NCBI RefSeq assembly: GCF_004770895.1
Contig: NZ_RQHS01000010.1
Coordinates: 248,001 to 312,000 of the forward strand
DNA length: 64,000 nucleotides
DNA from: Leptospira dzoumogneensis
Lineage (GTDB): Bacteria; Spirochaetota; Leptospiria; Leptospirales; Leptospiraceae
Reading direction: 5' to 3'
Below are positions 50,247 to 62,374 of the stretch, one piece after another (within the stretch, counting starts at the first letter, position 1; each line of letters starts with the position of its first letter). Both the position numbers and the translations under genes were made by a program. A model generated the notes under the pieces. It worked only from the letters and a program-made list of their open reading frames with translations. It made no database searches and was not told the DNA's origin.

Positions 50247-51242
50247 TTGTCCAATCGTCGTATCTTAGTAGTAGAAGATATACATTCCATCCGGGAGGCG
50301 GTAAAAGATATCCTGGTCCGAGATTACGAAGTTTTCGATGCAGAAAACTACGATGAGGCAGTCAAAATCCTTTCTAACGAACATGTGGATCTGGTCATCA
50401 CAGATATTCGTATGCCTGGAAAATCAGGACTGGATCTGATCAAGACGATCCAAAAGGAATACCCTTCCGTCCAGTATTCCTTAATGACAGCTTATAATAT
50501 TAATGATTATATAAACTTCGCTTACCAACACGATATCTGGAATATCATTCCTAAATATTCCTTCTTGGACATTAATCTGATCACTGTGATGGTCAAAAAA
50601 CTTCTGTACAAAGATATATTCGGTGTGGAAAAATATTTTGGTCCGGACTTCAAGATCTTAGAAGGAGATGGGGAAGAAGTATTCCTAGTTCCACCGGAAA
50701 ATGGGATCGTATTTCGTAAGATCAGTTCCGATAAGGATAGAAATTATATCTGCAATCGAGTGGGAAAATTCCTGATCGAAAAGGGAGCACCCAACGCAGT
50801 TCATCAAATTTTAGAAGAACTTACTTCTAATGCAATGATCCGCGCACCAAGAGACTCTAAGGGAAATTCAAAATACCAGTATGAGCTTCCTTCTCGGGAT
50901 CTTTTGGTCCCATTAGAACATATACAACTCGCAGAAACCGATTATTTTGAGATCGGTTACGGTATAGCAGAGAATTCTTATATTGTTGTGGTCCGAGATC
51001 ATTTCGGCTCTTTGAACAAAAAAGAAATTTTAAAACGTTTGGACAGACATATCACTGTGGACAGTCCTAGCGGTTTGCCAGCAGGTCTTGCGGATTCTCA
51101 TGGTCGCGGTTTGTATATTTGTAGGGAGATCTCGGATCAGTTGATCTTTAATATTGAGAAGGACACAAGGACTGAGATTATCGCTTTATTAGATAAGCAG
51201 ACCAATAAAGGTTATAAGTCTTTGTCGATTTATGAGGTTTGA
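50247..51242 (+). CDS. response regulator with C-terminal GHKL-like ATPase domain
   Basis: A 331-residue protein. Residues 1-120 form a receiver: acidic pocket VVEDIHS, phospho-acceptor D53 in [12 protein letters not shown], and conserved T in SLMTAYN. The C-terminal half lacks a DNA-binding domain; instead [18 protein letters not shown] is an N-box and [18 protein letters not shown] a G-box of a GHKL/anti-sigma-kinase-like domain. It could phosphorylate STAS proteins or act as a phospho-switched anti-sigma factor (inference). The start is TTG with AAGGA eight bases upstream. It is coupled to the histidine kinase at 49121. Confidence 0.85.
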   Translation: MSNRRILVVEDIHSIREAVKDILVRDYEVFDAENYDEAVKILSNEHVDLVITDIRMPGKSGLDLIKTIQKEYPSVQYSLMTAYNINDYINFAYQHDIWNIIPKYSFLDINLITVMVKKLLYKDIFGVEKYFGPDFKILEGDGEEVFLVPPENGIVFRKISSDKDRNYICNRVGKFLIEKGAPNAVHQILEELTSNAMIRAPRDSKGNSKYQYELPSRDLLVPLEHIQLAETDYFEIGYGIAENSYIVVVRDHFGSLNKKEILKRLDRHITVDSPSGLPAGLADSHGRGLYICREISDQLIFNIEKDTRTEIIALLDKQTNKGYKSLSIYEV

Positions 51243-51245
51243 GTT

Positions 51246-51460
51246 GAGGCGCAGAGTGAGCAGAGTCGCTGAGATTTTCTTACGCAGAGTTTTCTCACGC
51301 AGAGACGCGGAGCCGCAGAGTTTTTAGAGCATAAAAATGATAATAACGTGTGTTGGAACTCCTACACAAAAGATATAAACACAAATTCATAATTGTAAAC
51401 GATGTTGGAATTCCAACATCAATAAATCTGTTTTCTCTGCGACTTAGCGCCTCTGCGTGC
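51246..51460. repeat. intergenic repeat family A, copy 6 (tandem left arms, with repeat B in loop)
   Basis: Three left-arm units occur in tandem (around 51249, 51281 and 51295, for example CTCACGCAGAGACGCGGAGC), and the right arm CTCTGCGACTTAGCGCCTC then TGCGTGCC is at 51435-51460. The loop of about 105 bases contains two repeat-B palindromes. It fills the gap between the two-component operon and the convergent propeller gene. Confidence 0.75.
51351..51420. repeat. repeat family B pair
   Basis: TGTTGGAACTCCTACA (51351-51366) is a near-palindrome. GATGTTGGAATTCCAACATC (51401-51420) is a perfect 20-base palindrome. They are 34 bases apart and match the words at 39356 and 39481. Confidence 0.7.
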
Positions 51461-51483
51461 CAATAAAACCGCGTCTCTAAAAT

Positions 51484-52572
51484 CTATCTCTCTAATTCTC
51501 TATAGAGCACAATGTCGGATCCGCCTTCTAAGAACGCTTCTCCACTGCGGCCAGAAGAATAAAAGCGAAACGGTTTTTCTCCGGTGCGGATCTTTTCTTC
51601 TTTCAGGATAGATCCTTCTTCATCTAGGAAGAATAAGTTTCCTTCCCATTCTCCGGCAAACCAAGCTCCGGAATTGAATACAGTTTGGTAAACCGACTGC
51701 GCCTTGCTTCGATTTTTTTCGAAGATCGTTTTTCCGGATTTAGAATATAAGGTCAGTTTATCGGAGAAGCCTGCAAGCACTCCCCCATTATTTGAAACAG
51801 CAAGATTCACTTTGTAGGGGATCACTCTACCAAGATTCCATTCTTCCGATTCTGATCCGTCCCTATCATACACTCGAATAAAATCTCTATTGTTTTTCAG
51901 GAAGTGAACTGCGATCTTCTGTCCGTTAGAAGAAATAGAAAGACTTTTTGCGAAGACCGGTTCCTTTTCCCCTAATTTAGCCTCGAAAAGTTTTTCTCCC
52001 TTTCCATCTAAAAGAAATAATTCTCCACCGGAAAATAGGACTGCGGTTTCTCCATTAGAAATTCCTTTTGGAGCAAATGATATATCGGTCAAAAATCTAC
52101 CGTCCAGTTTTTTGGCTCCGAGAGAATTTCCGTTAATATCGGAAACTAAAACTTGGTTATTATCTCCGGATAAAAATAGGACCAGGCTCCCATCAGGATG
52201 GATACGAGGATAACTTTTATAATCCTTGGTCCAAAGAAGTTCTCCTGCTTCCGAAAAAAATTCCACAGAACTACCGATCTTTTTGTAAGCTAAATATCCT
52301 TTAGCTCTGAGCGGATATTCTATTCTAAGTGAATCGTCTGTTGGAATGGATTCTCCCCAAGGAATTCTGATATAAGAAGTTTTCGTTTTGTATCCGTTGA
52401 TGATCCTCTCCGGATCAAAATCACTGCGAGGATCGGGAAAGCTGGCTAACTTAGATTCTTTATTCCAATACCAGGTTTTTTGTACGGTTCTCGCGGACTC
52501 ATAAGGATTCCCTAAAAAATAATAAAATCCTAAAAAGAATATAAGACTTAAAGTAAGGATCCGAGAGATCAT
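51484..52572 (-). CDS. membrane-anchored beta-propeller-like protein
   Basis: A 362-residue protein with an N-terminal membrane anchor or signal (ILTLSLIFFLGFYYFLG, residues 4-20). The rest is a string of beta-blade units, each ending in a Gly/Asp-turn pattern such as LFLLDGKGEKLFEAKL, LTLYSKSGKTIFEKN and LFFLDEEGSILKEEKI, which resemble PQQ/WD-type blades. Seven or so units fit a propeller. It has no recognisable catalytic residues. Its start overlaps cinA by four bases (ATGA), so it is the last gene of the long minus-strand run. Confidence 0.78.
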   Translation of the reverse strand: MISRILTLSLIFFLGFYYFLGNPYESARTVQKTWYWNKESKLASFPDPRSDFDPERIINGYKTKTSYIRIPWGESIPTDDSLRIEYPLRAKGYLAYKKIGSSVEFFSEAGELLWTKDYKSYPRIHPDGSLVLFLSGDNNQVLVSDINGNSLGAKKLDGRFLTDISFAPKGISNGETAVLFSGGELFLLDGKGEKLFEAKLGEKEPVFAKSLSISSNGQKIAVHFLKNNRDFIRVYDRDGSESEEWNLGRVIPYKVNLAVSNNGGVLAGFSDKLTLYSKSGKTIFEKNRSKAQSVYQTVFNSGAWFAGEWEGNLFFLDEEGSILKEEKIRTGEKPFRFYSSGRSGEAFLEGGSDIVLYRELER

Positions 52573-53825
52573 ACTAGTTTCCTCAATCGATTGTACATTA
52601 GATAAAGAGAAGTAGCGGCCACCACTTCTCGGAAAAGCTCTCTCTTGAAAGGAAGAAAGAGTTCCTTCACTTCCGTTTTTTCACCCTTGATATGGGTTCC
52701 TATAAATACGGTCCCTACTTTTTTTGCAGGAGTTCCACCGCCAGGACCGGCGATCCCTGTAATGCTAATTGCCAGATCCGTTCCAAGAAGCCTTGCTCCA
52801 TTATCTGCCATTTCTGTTGCGGTTTCTTCACTCACTGCACCGTGAGCTTCGAGAGTTTCTTTTTTGACGCCTACTATATTTTCTTTGATCAGATTAGAAT
52901 AACTGACTACAGATCCTAAAAAGTAATCGGAAGAACCTGCACGGTCCGTAAGTATCTTGGCTGCAAGTCCACCTGTGCAACTTTCGATCGTTCCTATGGT
53001 GAGTTTTTTTTCGGAGAGAAATTTTGGAAATTCTTCGAATAAATCTCCGGTGCAAAGTCCGCTGTATTTTTCTTTGGTCTTTTGGATCAGTTCTTCGACT
53101 AAACTTTTGTTTTCGGATTGGTAGGTGACACGGATAAATCCTTTTTTAGCCGCCACTCCCCAGACTGCTTTACCGTTCTTTAATGGTTCAATCCCTTCTA
53201 TAAATTCCTGTTGGAATAAAGACTCACTCATTCCCCAGATAAACAGAAAATCTGAATATAGTTCTCCTGAATGGAATTGTTTTTGGATCAAAGGGACCAA
53301 TTCCTCTTTGAACATTGTCACCATCTCGGATGGAACTCCAGGCATACATGCCAAGTAAGCACCTGGTTGGAGCTCCGACCAAAAGCCCGGAGCAATTCCT
53401 ACTGAGTTATTCAAAACGGTAGAATTAGATGGAATAGAAACCTGTCTTAATGCCGTGGTCAGCGCCTCTTGGAATCCTTTTCCACGAAGCCTATACAATG
53501 CTTGCAGTCTATCATGTGCTTTTTCATTCAATATAGGCTGGGAAGAAGTGAGTTCACATACCACTTCTAAAGTATAATCGTCTTCAGTAGGCCCAAGACC
53601 GCCTGTCATTACAAGAAGGACCGGATTTTCCCTAGAAGCCTCGGCCGCTAAGTTTTTTAGTTCGTCTCGGATCAGTTTAGGATCATCAGGCAATACCAGG
53701 AATTTTTGAGTAGAATATCCTAATCCGAAAAGTTCGTTCGCGATCCAGGAAGAATTTGTGTCTTGGCTTCTTCCCGCAGTCAGCTCTGAACCTGTGGAAA
53801 TGACTGTGACCCTAGGCGAATTCAA
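52569..53825 (-). CDS. cinA: CinA-family nicotinamide-nucleotide amidohydrolase / competence-damage protein
   Basis: A 418-residue CinA. The N-terminal MoaB-like (COG1058) domain (about 1-170) has [18 protein letters not shown] and [13 protein letters not shown]. The C-terminal PncC domain (about 260-415) has [17 protein letters not shown] and [19 protein letters not shown], which deamidate nicotinamide mononucleotide. The start is a TTG at 53823-53825 overlapping the argS stop (TTGA), with GGAG nine bases upstream. The open frame to 53906 lies within argS and is not used. Confidence 0.93.
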   Translation of the reverse strand: MNSPRVTVISTGSELTAGRSQDTNSSWIANELFGLGYSTQKFLVLPDDPKLIRDELKNLAAEASRENPVLLVMTGGLGPTEDDYTLEVVCELTSSQPILNEKAHDRLQALYRLRGKGFQEALTTALRQVSIPSNSTVLNNSVGIAPGFWSELQPGAYLACMPGVPSEMVTMFKEELVPLIQKQFHSGELYSDFLFIWGMSESLFQQEFIEGIEPLKNGKAVWGVAAKKGFIRVTYQSENKSLVEELIQKTKEKYSGLCTGDLFEEFPKFLSEKKLTIGTIESCTGGLAAKILTDRAGSSDYFLGSVVSYSNLIKENIVGVKKETLEAHGAVSEETATEMADNGARLLGTDLAISITGIAGPGGGTPAKKVGTVFIGTHIKGEKTEVKELFLPFKRELFREVVAATSLYLMYNRLRKLV

Positions 53826-55588
53826 TCTTCTTTCTCCAATCTTTCCGGAGCGGAAACTCCAAGTAGAGCTAAACCTTCTGCAAGTACAACGCGAGTTGCT
53901 TGGCAAATTCTTGCGAGTCCCAGTCTTGTAGACTCGTCCGACTCTTTAAGTCGATTATTCTTTGCTATATAGAATTGAGTGAACGCTCTTGCAAGATTTT
54001 GGAGATAGTTTGCGATCCTATGAGGTTCTAAAGTCGCCGCTGCATCCAACACTTCTTCCGGAAAACGAGATATCCAGAAAAGAAGCCTTTTCCTTTCTTC
54101 CGTCATTTCAAGATTTTCTAATGCTTTAGCATCGGAGCTTGTCCCTACTTCTCTAAAGATAGAACAAACTCTCGCATGAGCATATTGCAGATAGAATACT
54201 GGATTTTTATCGGATTCATCCTTTGCCAAATCCAGATCGAAATCCAGAGGAGAATCCAAAGACCTCATTGTGAAGAAATAACGTGCCACATCTTTAGCAT
54301 GTTTTCCTAAATAACCCAGAAGATCCTCCATTGTCTGGAATTCTCCCGCACGTTTACTCATCTTCATCTTCTGTCCGGCCATGAGAAGATTCACTTGTTG
54401 AGCAATGATTACTTGGAAATTTTCCTTAGGATAACCTAATGCCTGGACTGCACCTGCAAGCCTTGCTATATATCCATGATGATCCGGCCCCCAGATATCT
54501 ATGATCTTTTCATAACCTCTGGAAATTTTATCACTATGATACGCTATGTCTGCGAGAAGGTATGTAGGACGTCCATCATCCCGAACCACTACACGATTTT
54601 TATCGTCTCCGTAATCTTCGGATTTAAAGACCTGTTTGCCTTCTTCTTCAAAAACTTTGCCGGATTTTTTTAAGTTCTCGAGCACTCCCAAAACTTTTCC
54701 GGACCTATGAAGTGTGGTCTCGGAGAAAAATCTATCGAATCCTACTCCGAATAGATCCAGATCTTTTTTCTGCCAGATCAAATTAGATTCGACTGTCCAA
54801 CGGGAACATTTTTCAGCAAGAGCAGAATATTCCTTTTTCTCCAGATGGGATTTGATCTCTTTTTCAGTATTCGGATTTTCTAATAATTGTTTCGCGATGA
54901 TATTGAGATAATCCCCCCTATATCCTTCTGCAGGGATCACGTTTTGGGAAAGTAATTCCTCAATAGACCTACCGTCTTCTGCATTCTCTTGGATAGAAGA
55001 AGATTCTCCCAAAGCTTCTCGGATACGGACCATAGTGGAAACACCGAGTAAAAACACCTGGTTTCCATAATCGTTTACATAAAATTCCTTATCTACTGAG
55101 TGACCTACTGCCTTGAGTAGATTCGCAAATGCTTCTCCGGTAGCTGCAGCTCTTGCGGATACGATATTTAAAGGTCCTGTTGGATTCGCACTTACGAATT
55201 CTAAATTTACTTTTTTAGGATTTTCTAATTTAGGAAAAATATCCTTTTTCTGGACCGTATTTTCCAAGAAACGGATCAGAAAAGAAGGAGAGATCCTGAA
55301 ATTCACAAAACCAGGAGGAGTAAAATCCACCTTTTCGAATAGATCCGTTTTTGCCTGAAGATAGCCCACAAGAACTGCGGCTGAATCCAAAGGTTTTTTG
55401 CCCAGAAGTTTTGAATTTTCCAAAGCGAAAGAAGTGGAATAATCTCCGAAGGATTCTTCTCTGGAATATTCTATTCGGATGCGAAGATCCTCAAAAGAAA
55501 CGTTAGGCGCTTCTTTTTCGCAGTAGAGTTTTACTCCTTCCTTTAAAGCTTCTAAAACGAGTTGTTTAAGAGTTTCCGTTTCTTTCAT
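53822..55588 (-). CDS. argS: arginyl-tRNA synthetase
   Basis: A 588-residue class I synthetase. The HIGH-type motif appears as [12 protein letters not shown], as usual for ArgRS, and the C-terminal KMSKRAGEF is a KMSKS variant. The N-terminal additional domain begins at [13 protein letters not shown]. The C-terminal anticodon-binding helical bundle ([23 protein letters not shown]) is standard. It charges tRNA-Arg. It lies between the small membrane protein and cinA in the long operon. Confidence 0.97.
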   Translation of the reverse strand: MKETETLKQLVLEALKEGVKLYCEKEAPNVSFEDLRIRIEYSREESFGDYSTSFALENSKLLGKKPLDSAAVLVGYLQAKTDLFEKVDFTPPGFVNFRISPSFLIRFLENTVQKKDIFPKLENPKKVNLEFVSANPTGPLNIVSARAAATGEAFANLLKAVGHSVDKEFYVNDYGNQVFLLGVSTMVRIREALGESSSIQENAEDGRSIEELLSQNVIPAEGYRGDYLNIIAKQLLENPNTEKEIKSHLEKKEYSALAEKCSRWTVESNLIWQKKDLDLFGVGFDRFFSETTLHRSGKVLGVLENLKKSGKVFEEEGKQVFKSEDYGDDKNRVVVRDDGRPTYLLADIAYHSDKISRGYEKIIDIWGPDHHGYIARLAGAVQALGYPKENFQVIIAQQVNLLMAGQKMKMSKRAGEFQTMEDLLGYLGKHAKDVARYFFTMRSLDSPLDFDLDLAKDESDKNPVFYLQYAHARVCSIFREVGTSSDAKALENLEMTEERKRLLFWISRFPEEVLDAAATLEPHRIANYLQNLARAFTQFYIAKNNRLKESDESTRLGLARICQATRVVLAEGLALLGVSAPERLEKED

Positions 55589-55608
55589 TCTATCTTTTGT
55601 AGTAGTTC

Positions 55609-55866
55609 CTATTTTTTAGGGGAGTTATCATCCCAATCCGGAAACAATCTTTTGCTTCCGATCAGTTTCCAACTTTTATCCAGGGCCCCGAGAACCAGAT
55701 TTTTCTCCCTGAGGATACATTCAAGATATTGGCAATTTCTCCCGGCCTCGGCCATTACTGGACGAGGTGGGATATCCTTCTTCCCCCATCTTTCCTGAAG
55801 GATAATCAGAAAGATCAGGCCCACGGTATAGATAAGTAAAAATGCAGTTTTAAAAAGTTTATCCAA
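55609..55866 (-). CDS. small membrane-anchored hypothetical protein, 85 aa
   Basis: One N-terminal membrane helix ([20 protein letters not shown]) followed by a basic soluble tail of about 60 residues with a CQYLEC pair. No family recognised. It starts with a TTG (55864-55866) after GGGG and overlaps the recO 3' end by eight bases, and argS follows 20 bases downstream, so it is a probable operon member. Confidence 0.62.
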   Translation of the reverse strand: MDKLFKTAFLLIYTVGLIFLIILQERWGKKDIPPRPVMAEAGRNCQYLECILREKNLVLGALDKSWKLIGSKRLFPDWDDNSPKK

Positions 55867-56632
55867 GATTTTCCCCTAAGGATTCGTACAGCATAGGTTC
55901 CGATTTCAGTCTTCTTCCAAGAAGCGGTTTTAAGGCCCGGTTGCTTAAGCTATCCGCCTCCTTCAGGAGTTCAAGGGAAATCTTTTTGTCCTTCAGGTCC
56001 CTGTATCTCAAGGCCAAACAATCTTGGACGAATAATACGAGTCCATACTTGTCCGGTTTAGGATTTCCACAGTCTCCACATACTATCTCAAAATGGGTTT
56101 CGTCCAAGCTGCAAGATTGGATCTCTGAGAGATTTTTTCCGCAGCTCGCGCATTCCATTTCCTTGGATAAGAAGCCGCCCACATATAATAATTTCAGTTT
56201 AAAAAAAGGGAGGAACACAGGTTTATAATCGTCTTCATCTAATTCTTTTAAGGCGCCTAGAAGAAGTTTATATTCCATTGGATGAGATCCTCCTTCCGTT
56301 AAGAAGGAAGAAACAAGTTCCACCAGATAAGAAACCAAAACAGTTCCTGAATATCCTGTTTTTGCCTTATCGAATCTTCTGATCAACCCGATCTCTTTTA
56401 CGTTAAATGTTTCTCTTCCTTGGGTGAAATAATAATCTAATACGGTAAGAGATCCCGGTTCCACTGCGGCGATTGGTCTTGTTTTACTTTTTTTGATCCC
56501 CTTTACTCGGAAACTTCCTACTTCTCCTTCTTCCGGTAGAAGTCGCAGGAATGCATCTCCTTCCGGAAGAATGCGGCTTTCCATCACAATGCCGGTCGTT
56601 TTTTTTAAGGCCCCAGGACTAGATCCAGACAT
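55859..56632 (-). CDS. recO: DNA repair protein RecO
   Basis: A 257-residue RecO. The N-terminal OB-fold domain (GIVMESRILPEGDAFLRLL, then VEPGSLTVLDYYFTQG) and the C-terminal zinc-ribbon region (CASCGKNL ... CGDCGNPK, about 160-188) are both present. RecO with RecR loads RecA on gapped DNA. AAGGAGG precedes the ATG by a few bases. Its start overlaps ybeY by 28 bases. Confidence 0.92.
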   Translation of the reverse strand: MSGSSPGALKKTTGIVMESRILPEGDAFLRLLPEEGEVGSFRVKGIKKSKTRPIAAVEPGSLTVLDYYFTQGRETFNVKEIGLIRRFDKAKTGYSGTVLVSYLVELVSSFLTEGGSHPMEYKLLLGALKELDEDDYKPVFLPFFKLKLLYVGGFLSKEMECASCGKNLSEIQSCSLDETHFEIVCGDCGNPKPDKYGLVLFVQDCLALRYRDLKDKKISLELLKEADSLSNRALKPLLGRRLKSEPMLYESLGENLG

Positions 56633-57087
56633 AGATCCTCCTTCTCCTTCATTAGAGCCTCGTCTTCTTCTCCACGTTCGTGATCGTAACCGATTAAATG
56701 TAAAAAACCGTGCACGAATAATCTAAAAAATTCATCTTCTTCGCTATGACCTATACTCTTAGCTTGGGCCTTACATGTATCCCAAGAGATCACTATCTCT
56801 CCTAAGCTGAGGATCGGTCCGAAGTTCTCTTTTTTGTTTGGGGGAAGTTCCCAAGGAGTCAGATCAAAACTTAAAGGAAAGGAAAGAACATCGGTCGCGT
56901 AATCTTTTCCTCTTCGGACTCGATTCAATTCTTGGATGGATTCATCATCCGTCAAAACCAGAGAAAGATGAGTATTTATATTAGGAAAAGAGAATGCACT
57001 TAAAATTTTCCAGCGGGATCCCAGAGCGGATTCGGATAACCAGTCAGGAAGAGAATTCGGATCGAAATCCGAAGAGAACTCAAACAA
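56605..57087 (-). CDS. ybeY: endoribonuclease YbeY
   Basis: A 160-residue metallo-RNase that matures 16S rRNA and polices ribosomes. The metal motif is intact: VHGFLHLIGYDHERG gives H-x3-H-x5-H. LNRVRRGKDYATDVLSFPL is the other conserved segment. The start is a TTG (57085-57087) one base past the upstream HD-protein stop, so translation is coupled. Its 3' end overlaps recO by 28 bases. Confidence 0.95.
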   Translation of the reverse strand: MFEFSSDFDPNSLPDWLSESALGSRWKILSAFSFPNINTHLSLVLTDDESIQELNRVRRGKDYATDVLSFPLSFDLTPWELPPNKKENFGPILSLGEIVISWDTCKAQAKSIGHSEEDEFFRLFVHGFLHLIGYDHERGEEDEALMKEKEDLCLDLVLGP

Positions 57088-57088
57088 G

Positions 57089-59497
57089 TCAGTGACTCTT
57101 AGGGGCGTGTTTCCCCAGAATATTTTTGTTCTTCTCTTCTAAAGCTTTTGTATCCTCGGGTTTAGGATATTTAGGTCTAGAGTGAAGACTAGAGAGAAGA
57201 ACTTCCTTAAAGGAAAATTTTACAACTTCCAGATCTCCTAATGTAAGTCCGCATTCGTCCAATTGGTTTTCTGCCAATTTTCCGTTTACGATCTTAGTAA
57301 TAAGTGCATCTAAAGATTCTGGAGTCACTTCTTCCAAGGACCTGCTTGCAGCTTCCAAACTATCTGCAATCATCACGATCGCAGTTTCCTTTCTTTGAGG
57401 TTTAGGACCCGGATATTGGAAATCCGCTTTTTTTAATTTTTTCTTTTGAGAAGGAGAAAGTTCAGCAAGCGCCTTATGATAGAAGAACGCCATGGTAGAA
57501 GTACCATGATGTTCCGGAATAAAATCGATCACTTCTCTTGGAAGCCTCGCCTTCTTAGCCATCTCTATCCCGTCCAGGACGTGATCGATCACTATCTTCG
57601 CGGCTTTCGCAGGATTATTCTTATCTATATTTTCCTTTTTAGGGATTAAGTGTTGGTTCTCTACGAAAAATCCTGCATTCGGGATCTTACCGATATCGTG
57701 AAAATATACGCCAACTCTGGTTAGAAGCCAATCCAGTTCCAAGTTTTGAGCGGCTCTTTCGGACATAGCTGCCACTAAGAATGTATGAGTATAGGTAGAA
57801 GGTGCCTTGGTCAGTAGATCCTGCAGCAATGGGTGACCAGTATCCGCAAGTTCCATCAACTTAAATCTGGTAGGTATATTGAATACATACTCATAGATCG
57901 GAAGAAGCAGCTGAGTCAAAGTGGAACAAACGAATCCATTCACTAAACATAATAAATACAATCTGAATATATTCGATTCCCAAAGATCTCTCAGATAAGA
58001 ACCGGATGGAACCGCTACCCAATAATTCCTCGAATCGAATAAATATCCGGAAGAAGAGATCAATATCTGGACCAAGGCCATATAGAACCCTGCCTTGATA
58101 AAATCGATCCTCTTTCTCATCTTCCTTCCGTAAGTAGCCGCAACCACAGTCATTACGAACGCTAAAATGAAAGAAGTAGGATTATATCTGGAAGCTGCAA
58201 ACACGAAGAAGGACAGAAAGAATCCGATCGCAATCGACAATTGTTCATCATAGATCATTGACAAGATCAGACAAACCATTCCGGTAGGGATCACAAGTGC
58301 GAAGTAAAACACGGAATCGTAACTATTCTCAAAACTAAAAAAAGCCTTGGAAGCTAAGTAAGCCCATAACACCAAAGACCAGATCAAAGTGAATACGATC
58401 ACATTACTGGATACGTCATTCAATCGTTTCGGGTTATATTTCTTCAAGAATGCATAAACTATAATTACAAAAATGGATTGGATAAGAAGAATGGAGATGA
58501 TGGATGCGATATTTGCACGAGTTGCATATCTATTTACTATTAGTAATTTCTGATAGATATCAGGAGTGATGATCTCACCCGCTTTTACTATGGTTTCCCC
58601 CGCATTGATCCTGCTGCTAACAGGTTCCGTTCTGTCCATAACGGCTTGTTTTTGATTTTTAGTTTCTTCCGCATTATAAGTACAAGCCGGATTAGAATAC
58701 ACATAAGTGAGCGCAAGTTTTTGGATCACAGATAAAAGTTGAGGATCTGTGGCTTGCAACTTCTCCGCGGCCAAACGGTTCAAGGTATCTATAGTAGCAC
58801 TATCCCTATATAAATACATACGAGGGATTACAAGAGTTCCCTCTACAGAAGAGATTTGTTCCTTATTTCCGCTCGCACCTGAATTACGAACTCTTGCTTC
58901 CGCGGAACGGATCGCGGAATAATCCCCAGGTTGATCTCTTAAAATACAAAAATTAGAAAAAACTAAATTACTATATTGTTGGACAAGATCTCTGACCCTG
59001 GACTTTCCGGGGGTCTTAAGCAGCAGATCCAATTCTTCTTTGGATCTATTCTTCCATCTTGGAATTGCAGTCAGTAATTCCGCAGAAGTTTTCACCTCTC
59101 CAGTAGGTTTCGGTTCCCTATACTTCTCCATATCTTCTTGGATGGCAGGGCGAATCACCTCTATTAGAACTCTATAATCTCTATCGAAAAAATTAGGAGC
59201 GGATTGAAATGCCTTTAGTCTTTTGGCCTTTGTTTTTTCTTCGTCTTCGTAAACTATATCTTTAGTGGAGACAACTTTTTCTAAAGCGTTTTTGCCTTCC
59301 GAATAAGGACCGTCTTGAGATAAATTAATTTTGTCCTGACCGAAAAATGGGATCGCGAGCATCCAAGTCACGATGATCAAAGTGATCGCAGTGAGGATCA
59401 CCTGGAATTTTCTCACGAAAGAGATCGGACGGATCTTGGTCAAAGTATCCGTGATCCAAGCCATCCCTCTTTCTAATAGTGATCCCAAAGGAAACAT
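57089..59497 (-). CDS. PgpH-like 7TM-HD phosphodiesterase (probable cyclic-di-AMP hydrolase)
   Basis: An 802-residue protein. One N-terminal helix (about 35-50), an extracytoplasmic 7TMR-HDED domain (about 60-325), seven membrane helices (about 330-560) and a cytoplasmic HD domain (about 580-760). The HD motif is [17 protein letters not shown] with [14 protein letters not shown] later. In PgpH this domain hydrolyses cyclic-di-AMP. The start overlaps the phoH stop by one base (TAATG) and ybeY follows by one base. The phoH-pgpH-ybeY order is common in other bacteria. Confidence 0.92.
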   Translation of the reverse strand: MFPLGSLLERGMAWITDTLTKIRPISFVRKFQVILTAITLIIVTWMLAIPFFGQDKINLSQDGPYSEGKNALEKVVSTKDIVYEDEEKTKAKRLKAFQSAPNFFDRDYRVLIEVIRPAIQEDMEKYREPKPTGEVKTSAELLTAIPRWKNRSKEELDLLLKTPGKSRVRDLVQQYSNLVFSNFCILRDQPGDYSAIRSAEARVRNSGASGNKEQISSVEGTLVIPRMYLYRDSATIDTLNRLAAEKLQATDPQLLSVIQKLALTYVYSNPACTYNAEETKNQKQAVMDRTEPVSSRINAGETIVKAGEIITPDIYQKLLIVNRYATRANIASIISILLIQSIFVIIVYAFLKKYNPKRLNDVSSNVIVFTLIWSLVLWAYLASKAFFSFENSYDSVFYFALVIPTGMVCLILSMIYDEQLSIAIGFFLSFFVFAASRYNPTSFILAFVMTVVAATYGRKMRKRIDFIKAGFYMALVQILISSSGYLFDSRNYWVAVPSGSYLRDLWESNIFRLYLLCLVNGFVCSTLTQLLLPIYEYVFNIPTRFKLMELADTGHPLLQDLLTKAPSTYTHTFLVAAMSERAAQNLELDWLLTRVGVYFHDIGKIPNAGFFVENQHLIPKKENIDKNNPAKAAKIVIDHVLDGIEMAKKARLPREVIDFIPEHHGTSTMAFFYHKALAELSPSQKKKLKKADFQYPGPKPQRKETAIVMIADSLEAASRSLEEVTPESLDALITKIVNGKLAENQLDECGLTLGDLEVVKFSFKEVLLSSLHSRPKYPKPEDTKALEEKNKNILGKHAPKSH

Positions 59498-60384
59498 TAC
59501 AATTCCTCGAACTTCCTCACGATGGTTTCTACCAGCGGATGTCTAGTGATATCTTCTTTTCCGAAAAACACCTGGCCTATTCCTTCCGTCTGTCTGAACA
59601 AGTTTACCACACGATCGAAACCGGATCTACCATGTTCTAAGTCGATTTGGGTCACGTCCCCGGAGATACACATCCTGGAATTACGGCCCAAACGGGTCAT
59701 AATCATTTTAAGCTGAGCAAGAGTACAGTTTTGAGCCTCGTCCAAAATGATAAAACTTTTGGAAAGAGTCCTTCCTCTCATAAACGCAACCGGTGCGATC
59801 TCTATTTTAGTAAGCGCGATATATTCTTGGGTTTTTTCAAAACCGATACATTCGTTCAATGCATCATAAACCGGACGAAGATATGGATCCACTTTTTGGT
59901 TTAGATCCCCTGGCAAAAATCCAAGATTCTCTCCCGCTTCTACCGCAGGTCTTGTTAATACTATCTTATCCACGATCCCGTTCTGTAAAAATCTGCAAGC
60001 CATTGCGACTGATAGGAACGTTTTTCCAGTTCCTGCGGGACCGATCCCGAATGTGATCAGATTATTTAAGAAAGATTGAATATACTTTTCCTGGTTTTTA
60101 GTCCTGGAATAAAGATGTTTTCCCTTGTATGTGGTGAGTATCTTTTCGGTAGGTTTGAAGGGCTCGTCATCCGACTTACGCTCTTCCTTCTTCTTTTCCC
60201 GAGTAGCTTGTTTAAGAAGATAACCGAAATCGAATTGGTCCGTAAAATCACGGTCCGGTCTGTCCCGATAATTGGTTTCCAATAATCTGAAAAAATCCAA
60301 TGCGAATTCCACCTTTGTAGGAATTCCTTCCACTTGAAAACCGTTCCCCCTAGGGATTAGATCGATCTCCAATTGTTTTTCCAA
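59497..60384 (-). CDS. PhoH-family ATPase
   Basis: A 295-residue PhoH-like protein. Walker A is [18 protein letters not shown] (about 115-130) and Walker B is [17 protein letters not shown]. PhoH proteins are RNA-linked ATPases often encoded beside YbeY, with a role in RNA quality control. The start appears to be a TTG (60382-60384). It is upstream of and overlaps the HD-protein gene by one base. Confidence 0.93.
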   Translation of the reverse strand: MEKQLEIDLIPRGNGFQVEGIPTKVEFALDFFRLLETNYRDRPDRDFTDQFDFGYLLKQATREKKKEERKSDDEPFKPTEKILTTYKGKHLYSRTKNQEKYIQSFLNNLITFGIGPAGTGKTFLSVAMACRFLQNGIVDKIVLTRPAVEAGENLGFLPGDLNQKVDPYLRPVYDALNECIGFEKTQEYIALTKIEIAPVAFMRGRTLSKSFIILDEAQNCTLAQLKMIMTRLGRNSRMCISGDVTQIDLEHGRSGFDRVVNLFRQTEGIGQVFFGKEDITRHPLVETIVRKFEEL

Positions 60385-60469
60385 ATTTTTGACACCCGTA
60401 TCGTTGATCCCACAGATCTTACGATACAGGTCTTGGTTTTCGAAAGTAAATTGTTCTTTCCTGATACGA

Positions 60470-62275
60470 TTAAACCTTTATCAACCTAAGCTTCAATTCT
60501 TGGAGCTGTTTCTCTTCCACTTCAGACGGACATTCGCTCATCAAACAAACACCCTTCTGAGTTTTAGGGAATGCGATCACATCTCGGATGGATTTTCCGC
60601 CGGTCATCAGCATCAAGATCCTATCGATACCGAACGCGATCCCTCCATGAGGAGGTGCCCCATATTCCAAGGCCTCCAATAAGAAGCCGAATTTTTCCTT
60701 AGCTTCCTCTGGTCCGATCCCCAAAGTGGAAAAGACTCGAGTCTGCACATCTTTGGAATGGATACGAATGGAACCTCCACCAATCTCCACACCATTCAGC
60801 ACCAGATCATAGGCTTTAGCGAGTGCATTTCCCGCTTCTTTTTGGAGTCTTTCCTCGGAAGAAAAAATTTCCAAACTGGAATCCCCGGGAGAAGTGAACG
60901 GGTGGTGTAAAGAATCCCAGCGTTTGCTGTCCTTGTTCCATTCGAACATCGGAAAGTCCACGATCCAGGAAATATGAAAGCTTCCTTCTGCAGGTTTGTC
61001 AAATCTTTCCGAAAGTTTCAGGCGAAGTGCGCCTAGAGAATGGTTTACAATTTCTCTTTCATCCGCTCCGAAAAAGACCATGTCTCCTTCTTTAGAGCCG
61101 ACTAAGCCTGCGATTTTGGAAAGGGCATCCGGAGTGAATCTTTTTGTAATAGTAGATTCTAAACCTTCTGCCCCGTGTTTCATGTATGCGAGGCCTTTTG
61201 CTTTGTAATCTCTGTTCAACCAAGCAGTCAGATCTTCGATCTCTTTTCTGGAAATTACGGAACCGCCGGGAACACAAACCGCTTTTACTACTCCACCGTT
61301 TGCAACCGCGCCGGCAAATACTTGGAAATCCGAATCTTTTACGATTTCGGAAACATCTACCAGTTTCATTCCAAAACGAAGGTCGGGTTTATCGGAACCG
61401 TATTCTTCCATGGCTTGTTTATAAGGCATTCTAGAGAATGGACCCTTGAAATCCAGACTGAACACATCCTTCATCACTTGGGAGAATAGACCTTCGATCT
61501 CTGAGAGGATCTCTTCTTGGGAAACAAAGGAGAATTCCATATCCAACTGAGTGAATTCAGGTTGTCTGTCCGCTCTTAAGTCCTCGTCCCTGAAACATTT
61601 TACGATCTGGAAATATCTCTCCATCCCACCTACCATCAGGATCTGTTTGAAGATCTGAGGAGATTGTGGAAGAGCATAGAATGAATTCGGGTTCAAGCGA
61701 GAAGGTACTAAAAAGTCCCTTGCACCTTCCGGAGTGGACTTGTTCAGGATTGGAGTCTCGATCTCCACAAACTTACGAGAGTTTAGATAATTACGAATTG
61801 CGAATACGAACTCATGACGTTTGATCATTCTGTTTTTGAGTTCGTCCCTTCTGAAATCCAAGTATCTGTATTTCAGTCGGTTCTCTTCGGAAATCTCTTC
61901 GAATTCATCCAAGGAGAATGGAGGAGTTTTTGCGGAGTTCAAAATAATAAGCTGATCTACAACAAGCTCGATCGTACCGGTTTTCATTTTGGGATTGATA
62001 CTTTCCGCATCACGTTTTTTGAGCTTTCCTTGGACAGCGATCACGTATTCGGAGCGGATCTTCTCCGCAGCCGCGAAGTTTTCTCCCAGGATCTCTTTAC
62101 GCAATACTACTTGCAGGATCCCTGTTCTATCCCGGAGGTCCACAAAGATGACCCCGCCTTGGTCCCGGAATCGGAAAGACCAACCGAATAGAGTGAGAGT
62201 TTTTCCTTCTTGGGCATCAGTTACTTCTCCTGCCCAGGCTCTTGATTTATAACCTTCTAAAATCCAATCTTCCAA
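60470..62275 (-). CDS. aspS: aspartyl-tRNA synthetase
   Basis: A 601-residue bacterial-type class II AspRS. The N-terminal OB domain ([22 protein letters not shown]), the motif 2 region ([23 protein letters not shown]), the bacterial GAD insertion (about 290-410) and motif 3 ([15 protein letters not shown]) are all present. It charges tRNA-Asp. The start is a TTG (62273-62275). The gap of 85 bases before phoH holds no gene. Confidence 0.97.
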   Translation of the reverse strand: MEDWILEGYKSRAWAGEVTDAQEGKTLTLFGWSFRFRDQGGVIFVDLRDRTGILQVVLRKEILGENFAAAEKIRSEYVIAVQGKLKKRDAESINPKMKTGTIELVVDQLIILNSAKTPPFSLDEFEEISEENRLKYRYLDFRRDELKNRMIKRHEFVFAIRNYLNSRKFVEIETPILNKSTPEGARDFLVPSRLNPNSFYALPQSPQIFKQILMVGGMERYFQIVKCFRDEDLRADRQPEFTQLDMEFSFVSQEEILSEIEGLFSQVMKDVFSLDFKGPFSRMPYKQAMEEYGSDKPDLRFGMKLVDVSEIVKDSDFQVFAGAVANGGVVKAVCVPGGSVISRKEIEDLTAWLNRDYKAKGLAYMKHGAEGLESTITKRFTPDALSKIAGLVGSKEGDMVFFGADEREIVNHSLGALRLKLSERFDKPAEGSFHISWIVDFPMFEWNKDSKRWDSLHHPFTSPGDSSLEIFSSEERLQKEAGNALAKAYDLVLNGVEIGGGSIRIHSKDVQTRVFSTLGIGPEEAKEKFGFLLEALEYGAPPHGGIAFGIDRILMLMTGGKSIRDVIAFPKTQKGVCLMSECPSEVEEKQLQELKLRLIKV

Positions 62276-62374
62276 AGAAATTCCAGTTCCTTATTTATTA
62301 ATATAATAACTTGTTCCAAATATTTTTCAGAACAGACACATCGAGCCGCATTTCGATTAATAAAGACGGTCCCG

